From assembly GCA_016711215.1 (NCBI GenBank), contig JADJTL010000002.1:496001-560000 (forward strand): 64,000 bases of DNA, given 5' to 3'. Both the position numbers and the translations under genes were made by a program. Position 1 is the first letter of the stretch. Each line of letters opens with the position of its first letter. Positions 43,582-52,287 of this stretch are shown piece after piece. A model generated the notes under the pieces. The model saw only the letters and a program-made list of their open reading frames with translations, searched no databases and was not told the origin of the DNA. This DNA is from Pseudomonadota bacterium (GTDB lineage: Bacteria > Myxococcota_A > Polyangia > GCA-2747355).

Positions 43582-45999
43582 ATGCGCATCCAACAGCGCG
43601 CCGCGACTGGCGAGCTGCCGTGCTGGTTCGCGGCGCTGCTCTCGTTTGCGGTGACGAGCGGCTGTGTCCGCGCTGGATTCCAGGCGGGTAGCGCGCCGGC
43701 GCCAATCGCGGGCGCGGACGGCGGCAGCGCCGCGCAGGACGGGCACGGCGACGCGCAGGACGGGCGCAGCGATGCGGCGCCCAGCCCTGCGTTGAGCCTG
43801 CTGCTGCGCGACCCGCAGACCGGTCGTTCGGGCAGCGTGCGTTCGTCAACCCTCGAGGTCGCGATCGGCGGCGACCAGGGCGCTGCGCGCTATTGCCTCA
43901 CCACCAGCAGCAATCCAGCCCCCACCGACGGCGCTGCGCTCTGTCCCGGGGGCCAGGGGCCGAGCCCGGGTTGGTGGGTGACGCGGCCGCTCACCTTCCA
44001 GTTGCCGCAACAGGAGGGCACGCACCGCGTCTTCCTCTGGATCGCCGACGCCGGCGGCCGCATCGTCGGTCCCAGCGCGCAGGCGACCGTCATCCTCGAC
44101 ACCGTGGCTCCGCCCGCGCCGGCCTTGACCCTGGTCGGTGTCGACACGGGCTCGGCGCTGAGGACCGACACGGGCCAGCTCGACCTGACCATCGATGCCG
44201 TTGGCGACGCCACGGCGTTTTGCGTCCTCGAGCGGGCGACGGATGACGCCGCCCCGGCCGAGCCGGCGGCCGACGATCCCTGCTTCGTCGCTGAGCCCCC
44301 GACGAGGCTCCAGCTCGCCGCCTTCGGCTCCCGCTCGCTCTGGGTCTTCGCCCGCGACGAGGCCTGGAACGTCTCGGCCACGGCTGGTTCAGCGGCGATC
44401 AGCTTTGCCGACAGCGGCGCGGCGCTGCCCCCCTTCACCTGGATCGGGCGGGCCGGCGACGCGCTCTTCTCGAACCCCGAGAACTGGTCGACACGGGTGG
44501 TCCCCGGCGATGCCCACGTGGCGCGCTTCGACGCCAGCTGCGGCACGCGCTGCGACTGCACGATAGACAAGCCCAACGGGCTCCGCGGGCTCGAGCTGGC
44601 CGCCACCTACCGCGGCACCGTCACGCAGGGCGCCGGCCAGGTGCTGACCATCGGCGCCAGCGGCCTCGTGATCGCGGGTGGCACCCTGCGCGGCAGCGAT
44701 GGCCCGATCGACGTCAATGGCAATGTCACGCTGAGCGGCGGCCGCTTCGAGAGCACGAGCGCCACGCTTTCGATCGGTATCACGACCAGCGCCAACAACA
44801 CTGGCGGTCTGACTGTCTCCGGGGGGGGGGTGTTCGTGGCCGGGACGGGGACCCTGCGCTTCGACGGCGCCAAGGGCAGCGGCGTGATGACCGACGTCGC
44901 GCGCATCGACGCCACCAGCCCGCTCCAGCTCAACCGCCTTGAGCTCGAGCTGCGCGATCCTGACACCTACTACGGCAGCAACGGGGCCGTGCTGCGCCTC
45001 GGCGCGGACACCCGGGTCATCGTGCAGACCGAGCTCCTGCTGCACGATGGCAAGCTCGTCGGCGGGGCGATGGAGCTCCGCGGCAATCTGACGACCACCT
45101 GCAGCCCTGGCGGCGTCTGCGCCGAGGGCGGGATCACGCCCGTGTTGATCAACGGCTCGGGGACCCAGACCTACAGCGGCGCGGGCACGGCGCCGCTCGT
45201 GGTGGTCGACAAGGTCGGCAGCTTCGAGCCCGCGCCGAGCACCACCAACTACAGTTTCTCGGGCCTCAAGCTCGTCCGCGGAAGCTTCGTCACGCCGACC
45301 GGAACGCTGCGCTTCCACTTCGACCGCGAGTATGGCCTGCCGGCCCCCCACGCCGACGAGGGCTTTCAGCTCCTCGGCGGCAGCTTCGTCAATCGCTTCA
45401 GTCAGCTCGCCCTCGACATGTGGGTCGGCAGCGACTCGCACTTCAACGTGCTGCCGATCGACGTCGGCACGCTCGACCTGCCCGCGCTGAGCGTCAACCT
45501 CGATGACTACAACGTGCGGAGCGGCCTCAATGGCGATTTCATCGGCCTGGCGCCGACCACGCTGCTGCGCGTGGCCGGCAGGTTGACCGTCAGCAATGGC
45601 AAGCTCGACGGCGGGCGAATCGAGGCCGGCGGCGATGTCTCGTTCTTCTGCTACAGCGAGCAAACCTGCGCCGGCGGCGGTACGACCCAGCTCGTGCTCA
45701 CGGGTGCCGCGCCGCAAACCCTCTACCAGGCGCTCGGCAGCTACGCGGCGGAGCTACCGGGCGCGACCCTCGTTGTCGCCCGCGCACCCTCGACAGTGCC
45801 GCTGCGCGTGCTCTCGCCGCTGCGGCTTAGCGCTCCGGGCCAGGGTCTGCAGCTCTCGAGTGGCGTGGTGACCACCGAAGGCAACGCCTTGACGGTCGCC
45901 GGCACCCTGACGCTCGAGGCGGGGACCACGCTGACGCTGGCTGGCGGCGCGCTGAGCTACGGCGCGCTCGTCAACAACGGCGGAACGATCGTGTTCTGA
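43582..45999 (+). CDS. large surface lipoprotein with repetitive, beta-rich body
   Basis: 805 residues from an ATG that sits six bases after a perfect TATAAT. A signal peptide (CWFAALLSFAVTSGC) ends in a lipobox-like TSGC at about residue 28, followed by a Gly/Asp/Ala-rich linker. The body falls into two parts: an Ig/FN3-like N-terminal segment (about 85-300: VSRMTV-type repeats such as RVFLWIADAGGRIVGPSAQATVILDTVAPP), then a long segment (about 300-805) of short strands such as GGTLRGSDGPIDVNGNVTLSGGRF and LTVSGG, suggestive of a beta-helix or bacterial surface-repeat fold. There are scattered Cys pairs (CGTRCDC, CSPGGVC). A G10 homopolymer lies at 44821-44830. Function unknown; probably cell-surface exposed. 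Confidence 0.78.
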   Translation: MRIQQRAATGELPCWFAALLSFAVTSGCVRAGFQAGSAPAPIAGADGGSAAQDGHGDAQDGRSDAAPSPALSLLLRDPQTGRSGSVRSSTLEVAIGGDQGAARYCLTTSSNPAPTDGAALCPGGQGPSPGWWVTRPLTFQLPQQEGTHRVFLWIADAGGRIVGPSAQATVILDTVAPPAPALTLVGVDTGSALRTDTGQLDLTIDAVGDATAFCVLERATDDAAPAEPAADDPCFVAEPPTRLQLAAFGSRSLWVFARDEAWNVSATAGSAAISFADSGAALPPFTWIGRAGDALFSNPENWSTRVVPGDAHVARFDASCGTRCDCTIDKPNGLRGLELAATYRGTVTQGAGQVLTIGASGLVIAGGTLRGSDGPIDVNGNVTLSGGRFESTSATLSIGITTSANNTGGLTVSGGGVFVAGTGTLRFDGAKGSGVMTDVARIDATSPLQLNRLELELRDPDTYYGSNGAVLRLGADTRVIVQTELLLHDGKLVGGAMELRGNLTTTCSPGGVCAEGGITPVLINGSGTQTYSGAGTAPLVVVDKVGSFEPAPSTTNYSFSGLKLVRGSFVTPTGTLRFHFDREYGLPAPHADEGFQLLGGSFVNRFSQLALDMWVGSDSHFNVLPIDVGTLDLPALSVNLDDYNVRSGLNGDFIGLAPTTLLRVAGRLTVSNGKLDGGRIEAGGDVSFFCYSEQTCAGGGTTQLVLTGAAPQTLYQALGSYAAELPGATLVVARAPSTVPLRVLSPLRLSAPGQGLQLSSGVVTTEGNALTVAGTLTLEAGTTLTLAGGALSYGALVNNGGTIVF
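44821..44830. repeat. G10 homopolymer inside the surface lipoprotein gene
   Basis: Ten consecutive G encode Gly-Gly-Gly in SGGGVFVAG. Loss or gain of one base would truncate or extend the protein, so slippage could switch the gene on and off. Confidence 0.8.
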
Positions 46000-46240
46000 G
46001 CTGGTGTGGGGGGCCTCTTGAGGCGAAGGCTCGCCGAGCTCGCCTCTGGGCGCGGCTTGGTGCCCCCGAGAAAAACTTCGCGCTGCGATTGTACTGGCCT
46101 CCGTCGCTGGTCACCATGGCCGCGCGGGCAGAGGGCAGAACCGGCGCGCTCCCCAGCCGAGCAACATCCACAGCGGCAGTCCGCCGGTCTCGGCCAGCGA
46201 GTGCTGGGCCGCAGGCCGCGTCAACGCAAGGAGAGGGCTC

Positions 46241-47308
46241 ATGGGACTATTCGACAAGCTGAAGAAAGGCGTGAGCGGTCTGGCGGGCGCGGCGATGGCC
46301 CAGGCGTCCCGCGAGGCGCAGCCCGCTGCCGTCGACGACGATTTCGCGGCGGACGCTGCGGACGACGACGGCGAAGCCGCGCGCGCCGAGTGGAGCGTCA
46401 GCAACGCGATGGGCTGGGGGCGCTACTACGGCGAGCCACCCCGCGATGCTAACGACCACGCCCGCCTCGAAGAGCAATGCATTTGCGGGTATTGCCTTCC
46501 GCACTTCGGCAGCCTCGATCCCGACGACCTCGACCAGTTCTTCTTCATCGGCTTCGAGCTCGAGGAGGCCGAAGGCGAGGGTCCCGAGGCCTTCGAGGCC
46601 AAGCTGCGCAAGCATGGGCTCTCCGGCAAGGAGGAGTGGTGGCGGATCGTCGCCGCGTTCATGGCGCGGACCTATTACGGCATGTCGAGCGAGGACGCCG
46701 CCGAGCGCTACGCGCAGGCGATGGCCAACGCGCGGGGCCGCCAGCAGGTGCAGGCGACGGCGCGGGCCGCGGCGGCCGATCCGACGCTGCTCGCGCCCTT
46801 CGAGGGCGTGACGGTCGAGGGCTGGGCCAAGGCGGCGGCCGCGCTCGGCAGCGAGCCCGACCCGGGACGCCAGTCCAAGCTGCTGGTCCAGCTCGGCCTC
46901 GACACGGCCAAGTGGCAGCGCGTCAACGACGAGTTCCAGGCGCGGATGCAGCGCGACACCAGCTTCGTGATCGCGCAGGCCTTCGGCGCTGCCTTCACGC
47001 AGGCCCAGAGCGCTGGCGCGGGCGGCGGCGGGGCAGCGTCCTCAGCCGCCGATGAGCCGGTCAGCCTCGAGCGCTACGCGGAGATCATGGGGGCGATGGG
47101 GGCGTGGGGTCAGAGCGGGGCGGACGTCAACGCCAACCTCAAGCAGCACTTCGGTATCACGGCGATGGACATCTCGAAGATCGCGGCCTTCTGGAACACG
47201 CGTTTCCAGGCCGACATCAAATTGATGACCAAGCACGGCGAGCTGATGACCAAGTACCAGCAGCAGTACGCTGGCGCCGGCGGTGAGGACGACGACCTCG
47301 CGATCTGA
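46241..47308 (+). CDS. unrecognised cytoplasmic protein with an internal duplication
   Basis: 355 residues beginning MGLFDKLKKG. A flexible Ala/Asp-rich stretch (about 12-50) precedes a Cys-containing turn EEQCICGYC (Cys80, 82, 85). An acidic-helical middle follows (DPDDLDQFFFIGFELEEAEGEG). Two copies of a ~55-residue helical unit are visible: about 190-238 (VEGWAKAAAALG...LDTAKWQRVNDEFQARMQRD) and about 275-325 (LERYAEIMGAMG...MDISKIAAFWNTRFQAD). No signal peptide or membrane helix is seen. It is the first gene of a three-gene group with 47423 and 48001. I do not recognise the family; the near-identical spacing of the duplicates suggests a repeat scaffold rather than an enzyme. Confidence 0.75.
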   Translation: MGLFDKLKKGVSGLAGAAMAQASREAQPAAVDDDFAADAADDDGEAARAEWSVSNAMGWGRYYGEPPRDANDHARLEEQCICGYCLPHFGSLDPDDLDQFFFIGFELEEAEGEGPEAFEAKLRKHGLSGKEEWWRIVAAFMARTYYGMSSEDAAERYAQAMANARGRQQVQATARAAAADPTLLAPFEGVTVEGWAKAAAALGSEPDPGRQSKLLVQLGLDTAKWQRVNDEFQARMQRDTSFVIAQAFGAAFTQAQSAGAGGGGAASSAADEPVSLERYAEIMGAMGAWGQSGADVNANLKQHFGITAMDISKIAAFWNTRFQADIKLMTKHGELMTKYQQQYAGAGGEDDDLAI

Positions 47309-47422
47309 GACAGCCACGCCGGTTATGCCGCCGACTGCGCGGCCATGCCGCCAAGCGCGCAGCCATGCCGCCAACTGGGCCGTGCCGCCAACTGGGGAGA
47401 GGCTGCGATGGGAGGGGCTGCG

Positions 47423-48004
47423 ATGACGGTACAAGAGGTACAAGAGGTACAAGAGCAGGCCGCCGCGCTCGAGCAGTGGCTCGGCACGGCGGTAGGCGAG
47501 GCCCTGCAGGCCGCGCTGGCGGTCGAAGAGGCCAACGGCAGCGCGCCTGCTTGGCAGGCGGTGCTCGCGCGCTGGAGCGTGGCGCCGCTCGGCGAGGCGG
47601 AGCGCGCACGCCTGGCGCAGGCCACGGGCATGCGCTTCGGGGCGCCGGTCGGCGAGCTGCACGACGTGCTGAAAGAGATCGCCGCGGCGGCCGAGCCCCG
47701 GCTGCGTGCCATCGATTGGCCGCTCGACGACGCGCCGCTCCATCGCCGGGCCGAGCGGCTGCAGCGCGTCGTCGGCGAGCTGCGCGAGAGCACGCTGGCG
47801 CTCTACAGGCAGCGCGTGCTGCCCAAGCGCGGCATGTTCGCCCAGGCCTTCGCCGCCGCCGCGAAGGGCCCCGTGGGCAAGGGCCCGCCGCGCGAGGCCC
47901 TGGTGATGCGCTGCGCGGCCTGCGGCGCGCCTCGCGTGCGCGAGGACCACTTCCGCTGCGACTACTGCGACAGCCCCTTTGGTGGTGAAGGTGAGGCGCC
48001 ATGA
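47423..48004 (+). CDS. unrecognised protein with C-terminal zinc ribbon
   Basis: 193 residues from the ATG at 47423, preceded by GGGAGGGG; an ATG at 47408 is in frame. The second to twelfth codons are a VQE repeat from three copies of the 9-bp unit gtacaagag. An Ala/Leu-rich helical body (about 15-155) ends with a four-Cys zinc-ribbon, CAACGAP...FRCDYC (about 168-187). It overlaps the next gene by ATGA at 48001-48004, a sign of translational coupling. No family is recognised. Zinc ribbons of this kind bind metal for folding or nucleic-acid contact. Confidence 0.7.
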   Translation: MTVQEVQEVQEQAAALEQWLGTAVGEALQAALAVEEANGSAPAWQAVLARWSVAPLGEAERARLAQATGMRFGAPVGELHDVLKEIAAAAEPRLRAIDWPLDDAPLHRRAERLQRVVGELRESTLALYRQRVLPKRGMFAQAFAAAAKGPVGKGPPREALVMRCAACGAPRVREDHFRCDYCDSPFGGEGEAP

Positions 48005-49092
48005 CGGCATCGTTGACCCCGGCGGCGCGGGCACGGCTGCTGCCGCTGCAGCAGCGCTGGGTCGCCTTCGTGGGCAAGGTCCAGGCGCGCGCCGGCGAGA
48101 TCGAGGCCGAGGCGGCGGCCGGCCTCGACGCGCTGATGCAGCTCAACCCGCTCGACCTGGCCCCCATCGGTGGCGGCGTCGCGGCGGTCGAGACGCGCTT
48201 TCGCGGTCTGAGCGAGAAGCTCGATCAGGCGCTGAGCACGCTCGAGCAGGAATGGGACGAGAGCACCGATGCGCTCGAGCTCGACGGGGACGAGCGACGT
48301 CAGGTCGGCCTCGCCTGGCGCGAGCTGCAGCGCCAACGCGACCAGGCCGCGCTCGACCTCGCGCTGCGGCGTGATCGGCTGCTGGTGCGCAAGCAGGCCG
48401 ATTGGGGCCGGCTCTTGCAGCCGCTGGCGCAGCGGGAGTGCGCGGAGCCGCGCGTCTGCCCGCAGTGCGGCGCCTCCTTTCAGCCCAAGCTCGTGCATGG
48501 CACCAGCAACGTGGCCTGCGCCTACTGTGGCGCGATCAACGAGGCCTTCGTCGGCAGCGCCACCGCGCTCTACTACGGCGGCGCCGGCGTCGATCACCTC
48601 GCGCGCGAGCAGGCCTTCGAGCGCTGGCTGACGATGGGCGCGGCCGAGCAGGCCTTCAAGCGCAGTCGCTGGCCGACCGAGGAGGATTGGCAACAGACCC
48701 TGGCGCAAGCCCGTGCCTACTGGCAGGCGTTCTATCGCGCGCTGGTCGAGCTGCACCCGGGCTTCAACCGCCCGGTCGACGAAGCGGCGGAGGCCCAGCT
48801 GGCGCAGCCGATCGCCTACGATCGCGGCAGCGATCGGGCGACGCGTGCGCTGCGCAGCGAGGTCCTGCGGCTGCTGCGCGGTCGAGACCTCCGCGCGCTG
48901 CAGGCCGCGTTGGCGCGCGCGCCCCAGGCGGACCTCGCCGACCTGGCCGGCGCCGCCCTCGAGCATGGGGATCGGGAGGGTGCCCTCACCTTGCTCGAGC
49001 TCCATCACGCGCGCGAGCGCAGCAGCGAGCCCCGGGCGCAATGGGTCAGCGAGCAGCTCGACGCGCTCGAGCAGCTGCTCGCCGCCCGCTGA
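48001..49092 (+). CDS. unrecognised helical protein with internal zinc ribbon
   Basis: 363 residues; its start overlaps the stop of the previous gene. The first ~135 residues are a long amphipathic helix/coiled-coil region with periodic Leu and Glu/Gln/Arg (EIEAEAAAGLDALMQ, LDQALSTLEQEWDE, WRELQRQRDQAALDLALRRDRLL). A four-Cys ribbon CPQCGASFQP...VACAYCGAIN lies about 154-179. The C-terminal half (about 190-363) is helical with TPR-like pairs. This ribbon and that of the previous protein suggest they work together. No family recognised; the three-gene group 46241-49092 is probably one operon. Confidence 0.72.
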   Translation: MTASLTPAARARLLPLQQRWVAFVGKVQARAGEIEAEAAAGLDALMQLNPLDLAPIGGGVAAVETRFRGLSEKLDQALSTLEQEWDESTDALELDGDERRQVGLAWRELQRQRDQAALDLALRRDRLLVRKQADWGRLLQPLAQRECAEPRVCPQCGASFQPKLVHGTSNVACAYCGAINEAFVGSATALYYGGAGVDHLAREQAFERWLTMGAAEQAFKRSRWPTEEDWQQTLAQARAYWQAFYRALVELHPGFNRPVDEAAEAQLAQPIAYDRGSDRATRALRSEVLRLLRGRDLRALQAALARAPQADLADLAGAALEHGDREGALTLLELHHARERSSEPRAQWVSEQLDALEQLLAAR

Positions 49093-49105
49093 CTACCGCT
49101 CCACC

Positions 49106-50959
49106 CTACTGGCTCATGCAGAGCAGCGCGCGGCTCGCCATGCAGTTGGTCGGATTGCAGTTGAAGATCGACCCGCCGCTGCAGCCGCCGCCGCCGGTGT
49201 CGGCGAACTTGCCGCTGTCCGCGCTGGAGCTCGAGGTCCAGCTCTGGCAGGTCTCGTCGGTGCTCTTGGTGCCCCCGGGCTTGGTGCCGGTCCAGACGTA
49301 GCTCGTGCTGGAGCCGAGCGAGAGGGCGCCGCCGTTCTCCGGACTCTGGCTCCAGAAGTTGCCGCCAGCGATCACCTTGCCGTTGGTCGTGATCACCGGA
49401 TAACGGATGACGAAGCGATCGGCGGCGTGGACCGTGGCATCGGAGAGCACCGCCATGAACACGCCGGGCAGGCCCGCGCCGGCCGCTGCCGCGCTGCAGA
49501 TCGCATCCGCGCCCAAGAGGCCGCCCAGGTCGCCGCCGTAGGTCGTCGCCGTGCGAAAGACGAGCGTGCCCGCCACCAGGCTCAGGGCGGCCTGCGGCGC
49601 GTTGTTGGCGCTGACGTCGAGCGTCCCCGCGAAGCTGCCGCCGTTATACGCCCGCGGCCGCACGGTGACCGTGCAGAGCATGCCGGAGGCGAGGCTCCGG
49701 CCGGCGCAGCCATTGGCGGTGAGCTCGAAGCTGGTCGTGTTGCTGAGGCTGACCGCCAGCGGGGTCGAGGTCTGGTCGCCGACGTTCTCGATCGTGAAGG
49801 TCTCTGCCTTGCCGTAGCCGGGGCTGCCGGCCTCGGCCACGACCATCGCGGCCGCGCGCGGGGTGATCGTGAGCACCGCACCAAGCGCCGCGGGCTGCTC
49901 GACGCAGTAGAGGCGCTTGCTTTCGGAGCAGGGTGAGAGCCAGGTGTAGCGCAGCCACCAGGCGTCGGTAGCCTCTGCCAGACCGCCGCGGCCGTAGCCC
50001 GTGGTCGAGCGCCAGTCATTGCAGGTCTCGCCGGGGCCGCTGACGGGGTCGCTGCCCGGGCCGCCCGTCCAGCTGGGAACGCTGCCGCCGCTGGCGACGG
50101 GGGTCACGGCGACCCCTGAAAGGTTTCCATCCCAGAGGTAGACGGCGTCGACGCTGGCGCCGTCGCTGGCGCGCACCACCGGATAGGTGATCGTCAGCAG
50201 GTCCTTGGCCGCGATCGCCTGGGTCGAGAGCAGCGCGCGGAAGATGCCACCGTAGCCCAGCGTCGACGCGGCGAGCTGGCAGTGCTGATGGGCCGTGCCG
50301 AGGCCGCCCAGATTGCCGCTGAAGGCGCCGGGCGTGGTGAAGATACGTGTGCTGCCGGACTTGGTCGTGATCGTCCAGTTGACGCGCGCCGTGCCCAGCT
50401 CGACCACGGCGATGCTCGTCGTCAGCACGTTGGGGCTAGAGGTGAGGCGGAGCTGCAGCGTCTGTCCCGGGCGAATCAGCGCGGTTGGGCCCCAGGCGCC
50501 GCCCTCGACCCGCAGGGCTGGCGAGCCGCCGCCGGTGACCGACGCGAGCAGCGTGCCGTCGAAGCCGGTGATTGGCAGCGCGCTGCTGAGGACGATCGAG
50601 CCCAGGGGTTGGTCCCTCAGCTCGGCGAAGGCGAAGGCGTCGGGCGTCTGATCGGCCGGTGCGGCGTCGGCGACTGCCGCATCGGGCAGCGCGGCTGTCG
50701 CATCGGGCAGCGCGGCGTCGGCCTCCGCCAGCCCGCTGTCGCGCTGGGCCACGGCGCCGTCCCGCGCCGCCCCGTCGGCTCTCAGGCCCGTGTCGCGCCC
50801 CGGCAGCACACCGGCATCGCGCCGCGCCGCATCCGCTCGGGCCGCGTCACGCGTCGCGCGCGCATCCGCCTCGGGCCGAAAGCCCTCCCGCGAGCAGGCC
50901 CCCAGCAGCCCCGACGAGAGACAGCAAACCCCAACCCATGCGAGACCGTGCCAGCGCAT
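49106..50959 (-). CDS. surface lipoprotein with two DUF1554-type domains
   Basis: 617 residues from the ATG at 50959 (AAGGAG eight bases upstream); the frame is open to 51100 but with no similarity there. A lipoprotein signal (WVGVCCLSSGLLGAC) is followed by an extended Asp/Ala/Arg-rich linker to about residue 115. The body has two related Cys-containing modules: about 210-360 (GGLGTAHQHCQLAASTLGYGGIFRALLST ... ETCNDWRS ... LYCVEQ) and about 470-617 (GGLLGADAICSAAAAGAGLPGVFMAVLSD ... ETCQSWTS ... LLCMSQ), a layout typical of DUF1554, lectin-like domains. An Ig-like domain (about 365-460: VLTITPRAAAMVVAEAGSPG) separates them. Predicted to be anchored on the cell surface; a role in adhesion is possible but inferred. 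Confidence 0.82.
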   Translation of the reverse strand: MRWHGLAWVGVCCLSSGLLGACSREGFRPEADARATRDAARADAARRDAGVLPGRDTGLRADGAARDGAVAQRDSGLAEADAALPDATAALPDAAVADAAPADQTPDAFAFAELRDQPLGSIVLSSALPITGFDGTLLASVTGGGSPALRVEGGAWGPTALIRPGQTLQLRLTSSPNVLTTSIAVVELGTARVNWTITTKSGSTRIFTTPGAFSGNLGGLGTAHQHCQLAASTLGYGGIFRALLSTQAIAAKDLLTITYPVVRASDGASVDAVYLWDGNLSGVAVTPVASGGSVPSWTGGPGSDPVSGPGETCNDWRSTTGYGRGGLAEATDAWWLRYTWLSPCSESKRLYCVEQPAALGAVLTITPRAAAMVVAEAGSPGYGKAETFTIENVGDQTSTPLAVSLSNTTSFELTANGCAGRSLASGMLCTVTVRPRAYNGGSFAGTLDVSANNAPQAALSLVAGTLVFRTATTYGGDLGGLLGADAICSAAAAGAGLPGVFMAVLSDATVHAADRFVIRYPVITTNGKVIAGGNFWSQSPENGGALSLGSSTSYVWTGTKPGGTKSTDETCQSWTSSSSADSGKFADTGGGGCSGGSIFNCNPTNCMASRALLCMSQ

Positions 50960-51256
50960 TGCTAATGCTCCTTGGTGATGACCGAGAGACCGGTCGCGAC
51001 CCAGAGCCGGCGATTGTAACAGATGTGAGAGAGCCGCGGAGGGGGTGGGGATGGACGACGAAGTGACGCACGCCTCGCGCAAAGCCCCCCAGCTTTGCAA
51101 CCGCGTCAGCCGTCCGCGTCAGGAGAAAGCACCAGTCGAGGCTACAGGCGCCTGCGTCGGCCGCCAGGCGGATGCTCCCAGGGTCCCGAAGCGACGGCGC
51201 GTTCATCAGAGCTGCCCCCTCGCCGGCCAGCCCAGCGGGAGCACGCTAGCCCTTCT

Positions 51257-51871
51257 TCAGCGCGACGCCCCGACATGACCGGCCGTGCGCTCGACGACGA
51301 AGCGGCGCCCCGACTCAGGTCGTCCTGCAGCAAACCTGACGGTTTGCTGATGGTGGCCGGCAAGCCGATCTGCATTGGGCGCCGGGCTAAAAACGCCAGC
51401 ATGGATGGCGATGACCGGCCTTCTGGTACCTACGACGATTTCATGACCGTGGACGCCAGCGCGCAGTATGACCTTTTCGTGCTCTGCGGCCTTCGCCCAT
51501 GTGATGGTGCCCGAGGCCGCCGCGAAGGAGCTGCCTGCCACTCCTTCCCGGCCAAGCACCCCACGCAAGGCCTCCGTGAGACGCTCAGCATCGGCCCCGG
51601 TCAGTGCCATCGCGGCGGCCTTGGCGGTAAGGACCGAAGCTCTGGCCCCCTCGAGAGCTTGAACTTCGTCACGACTGGCATGCTTCCGGCTTCTTGTGAA
51701 GCGCTCAATCTCAGTCGCTAGGGTCCCCAGGGCCTCGGACGCGTCGCTTTGCGCGGGCGCAAGCCGGCTACCGGCGTGGGTTTCCAGAGCCTTCGCCACC
51801 CCGTTTGCCGGCGCCAAAGTCAGCGCGGCCACGCAACCCACCACAGCCAAACCACCTCGCGTTCTCATCAT
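51257..51871 (-). CDS. secreted protein of unknown function
   Basis: 204 residues from the ATG at 51871 (a second ATG at 51868), preceded by GGAGAAGGGG. A signal peptide (TRGGLAVVGCVAALTLAPANGVA) is clear. The mature part is helical and Ala/Glu/Arg-rich (SDASEALGTLATEIERFTRSRKHASRDEVQ). The C-terminal 50 residues look different in composition, more basic and Pro/Gly-rich, and may be out of the real frame. I recognise no domain. Confidence 0.5.
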   Translation of the reverse strand: MMRTRGGLAVVGCVAALTLAPANGVAKALETHAGSRLAPAQSDASEALGTLATEIERFTRSRKHASRDEVQALEGARASVLTAKAAAMALTGADAERLTEALRGVLGREGVAGSSFAAASGTITWAKAAEHEKVILRAGVHGHEIVVGTRRPVIAIHAGVFSPAPNADRLAGHHQQTVRFAAGRPESGRRFVVERTAGHVGASR

Positions 51872-52287
51872 CGTTCCCCTTCTCCATGACGCCAGGGTGA
51901 CGTCTATGCGGCGTGCGCGTGTCGCGTCGGCCGGTTTACCCTGTCCCGAGGCCCCATCGCGGGGCAATTTGGGACGTGCGCCGCGTACCACAGCAAGATG
52001 CGATCCCACAAGTTCATTCGCCCGCGGCGCCGTTGAAGCGGCCCCAACTGGTCCGTGGCAAGGTATTATTCATGAACGATTCCAAACCAATATAGCCGCG
52101 CGCTGAGCATCGTTCGCAACGGACCCGGGTGTGGCTTCCGCTAGGGAGACTCTCTGAAGCTGAGTGAGCCTCTCCGAGTCTCGGAGCAGAGCGGAGCAGA
52201 GGTAGGTGGCTGTCGGTGCGGACGACGCTCCGGCCGGACCGCCAGTCGAGGCCTAGAGCCGGGGCCAGCAGCAGCCCGCCTTGTGCC
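51872..52287. other. intergenic region with local A+T-rich patch and inverted repeat
   Basis: About 415 bases between two minus-strand genes. It holds an A+T-rich patch at about 52063-52094, a possible promoter zone of the secreted protein to its left, and an inverted repeat GAGACTC (52146-52152) with GAGTCTC (52176-52182), inside which lies CCGAGTCTCGG. No gene is supported. Confidence 0.4.
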
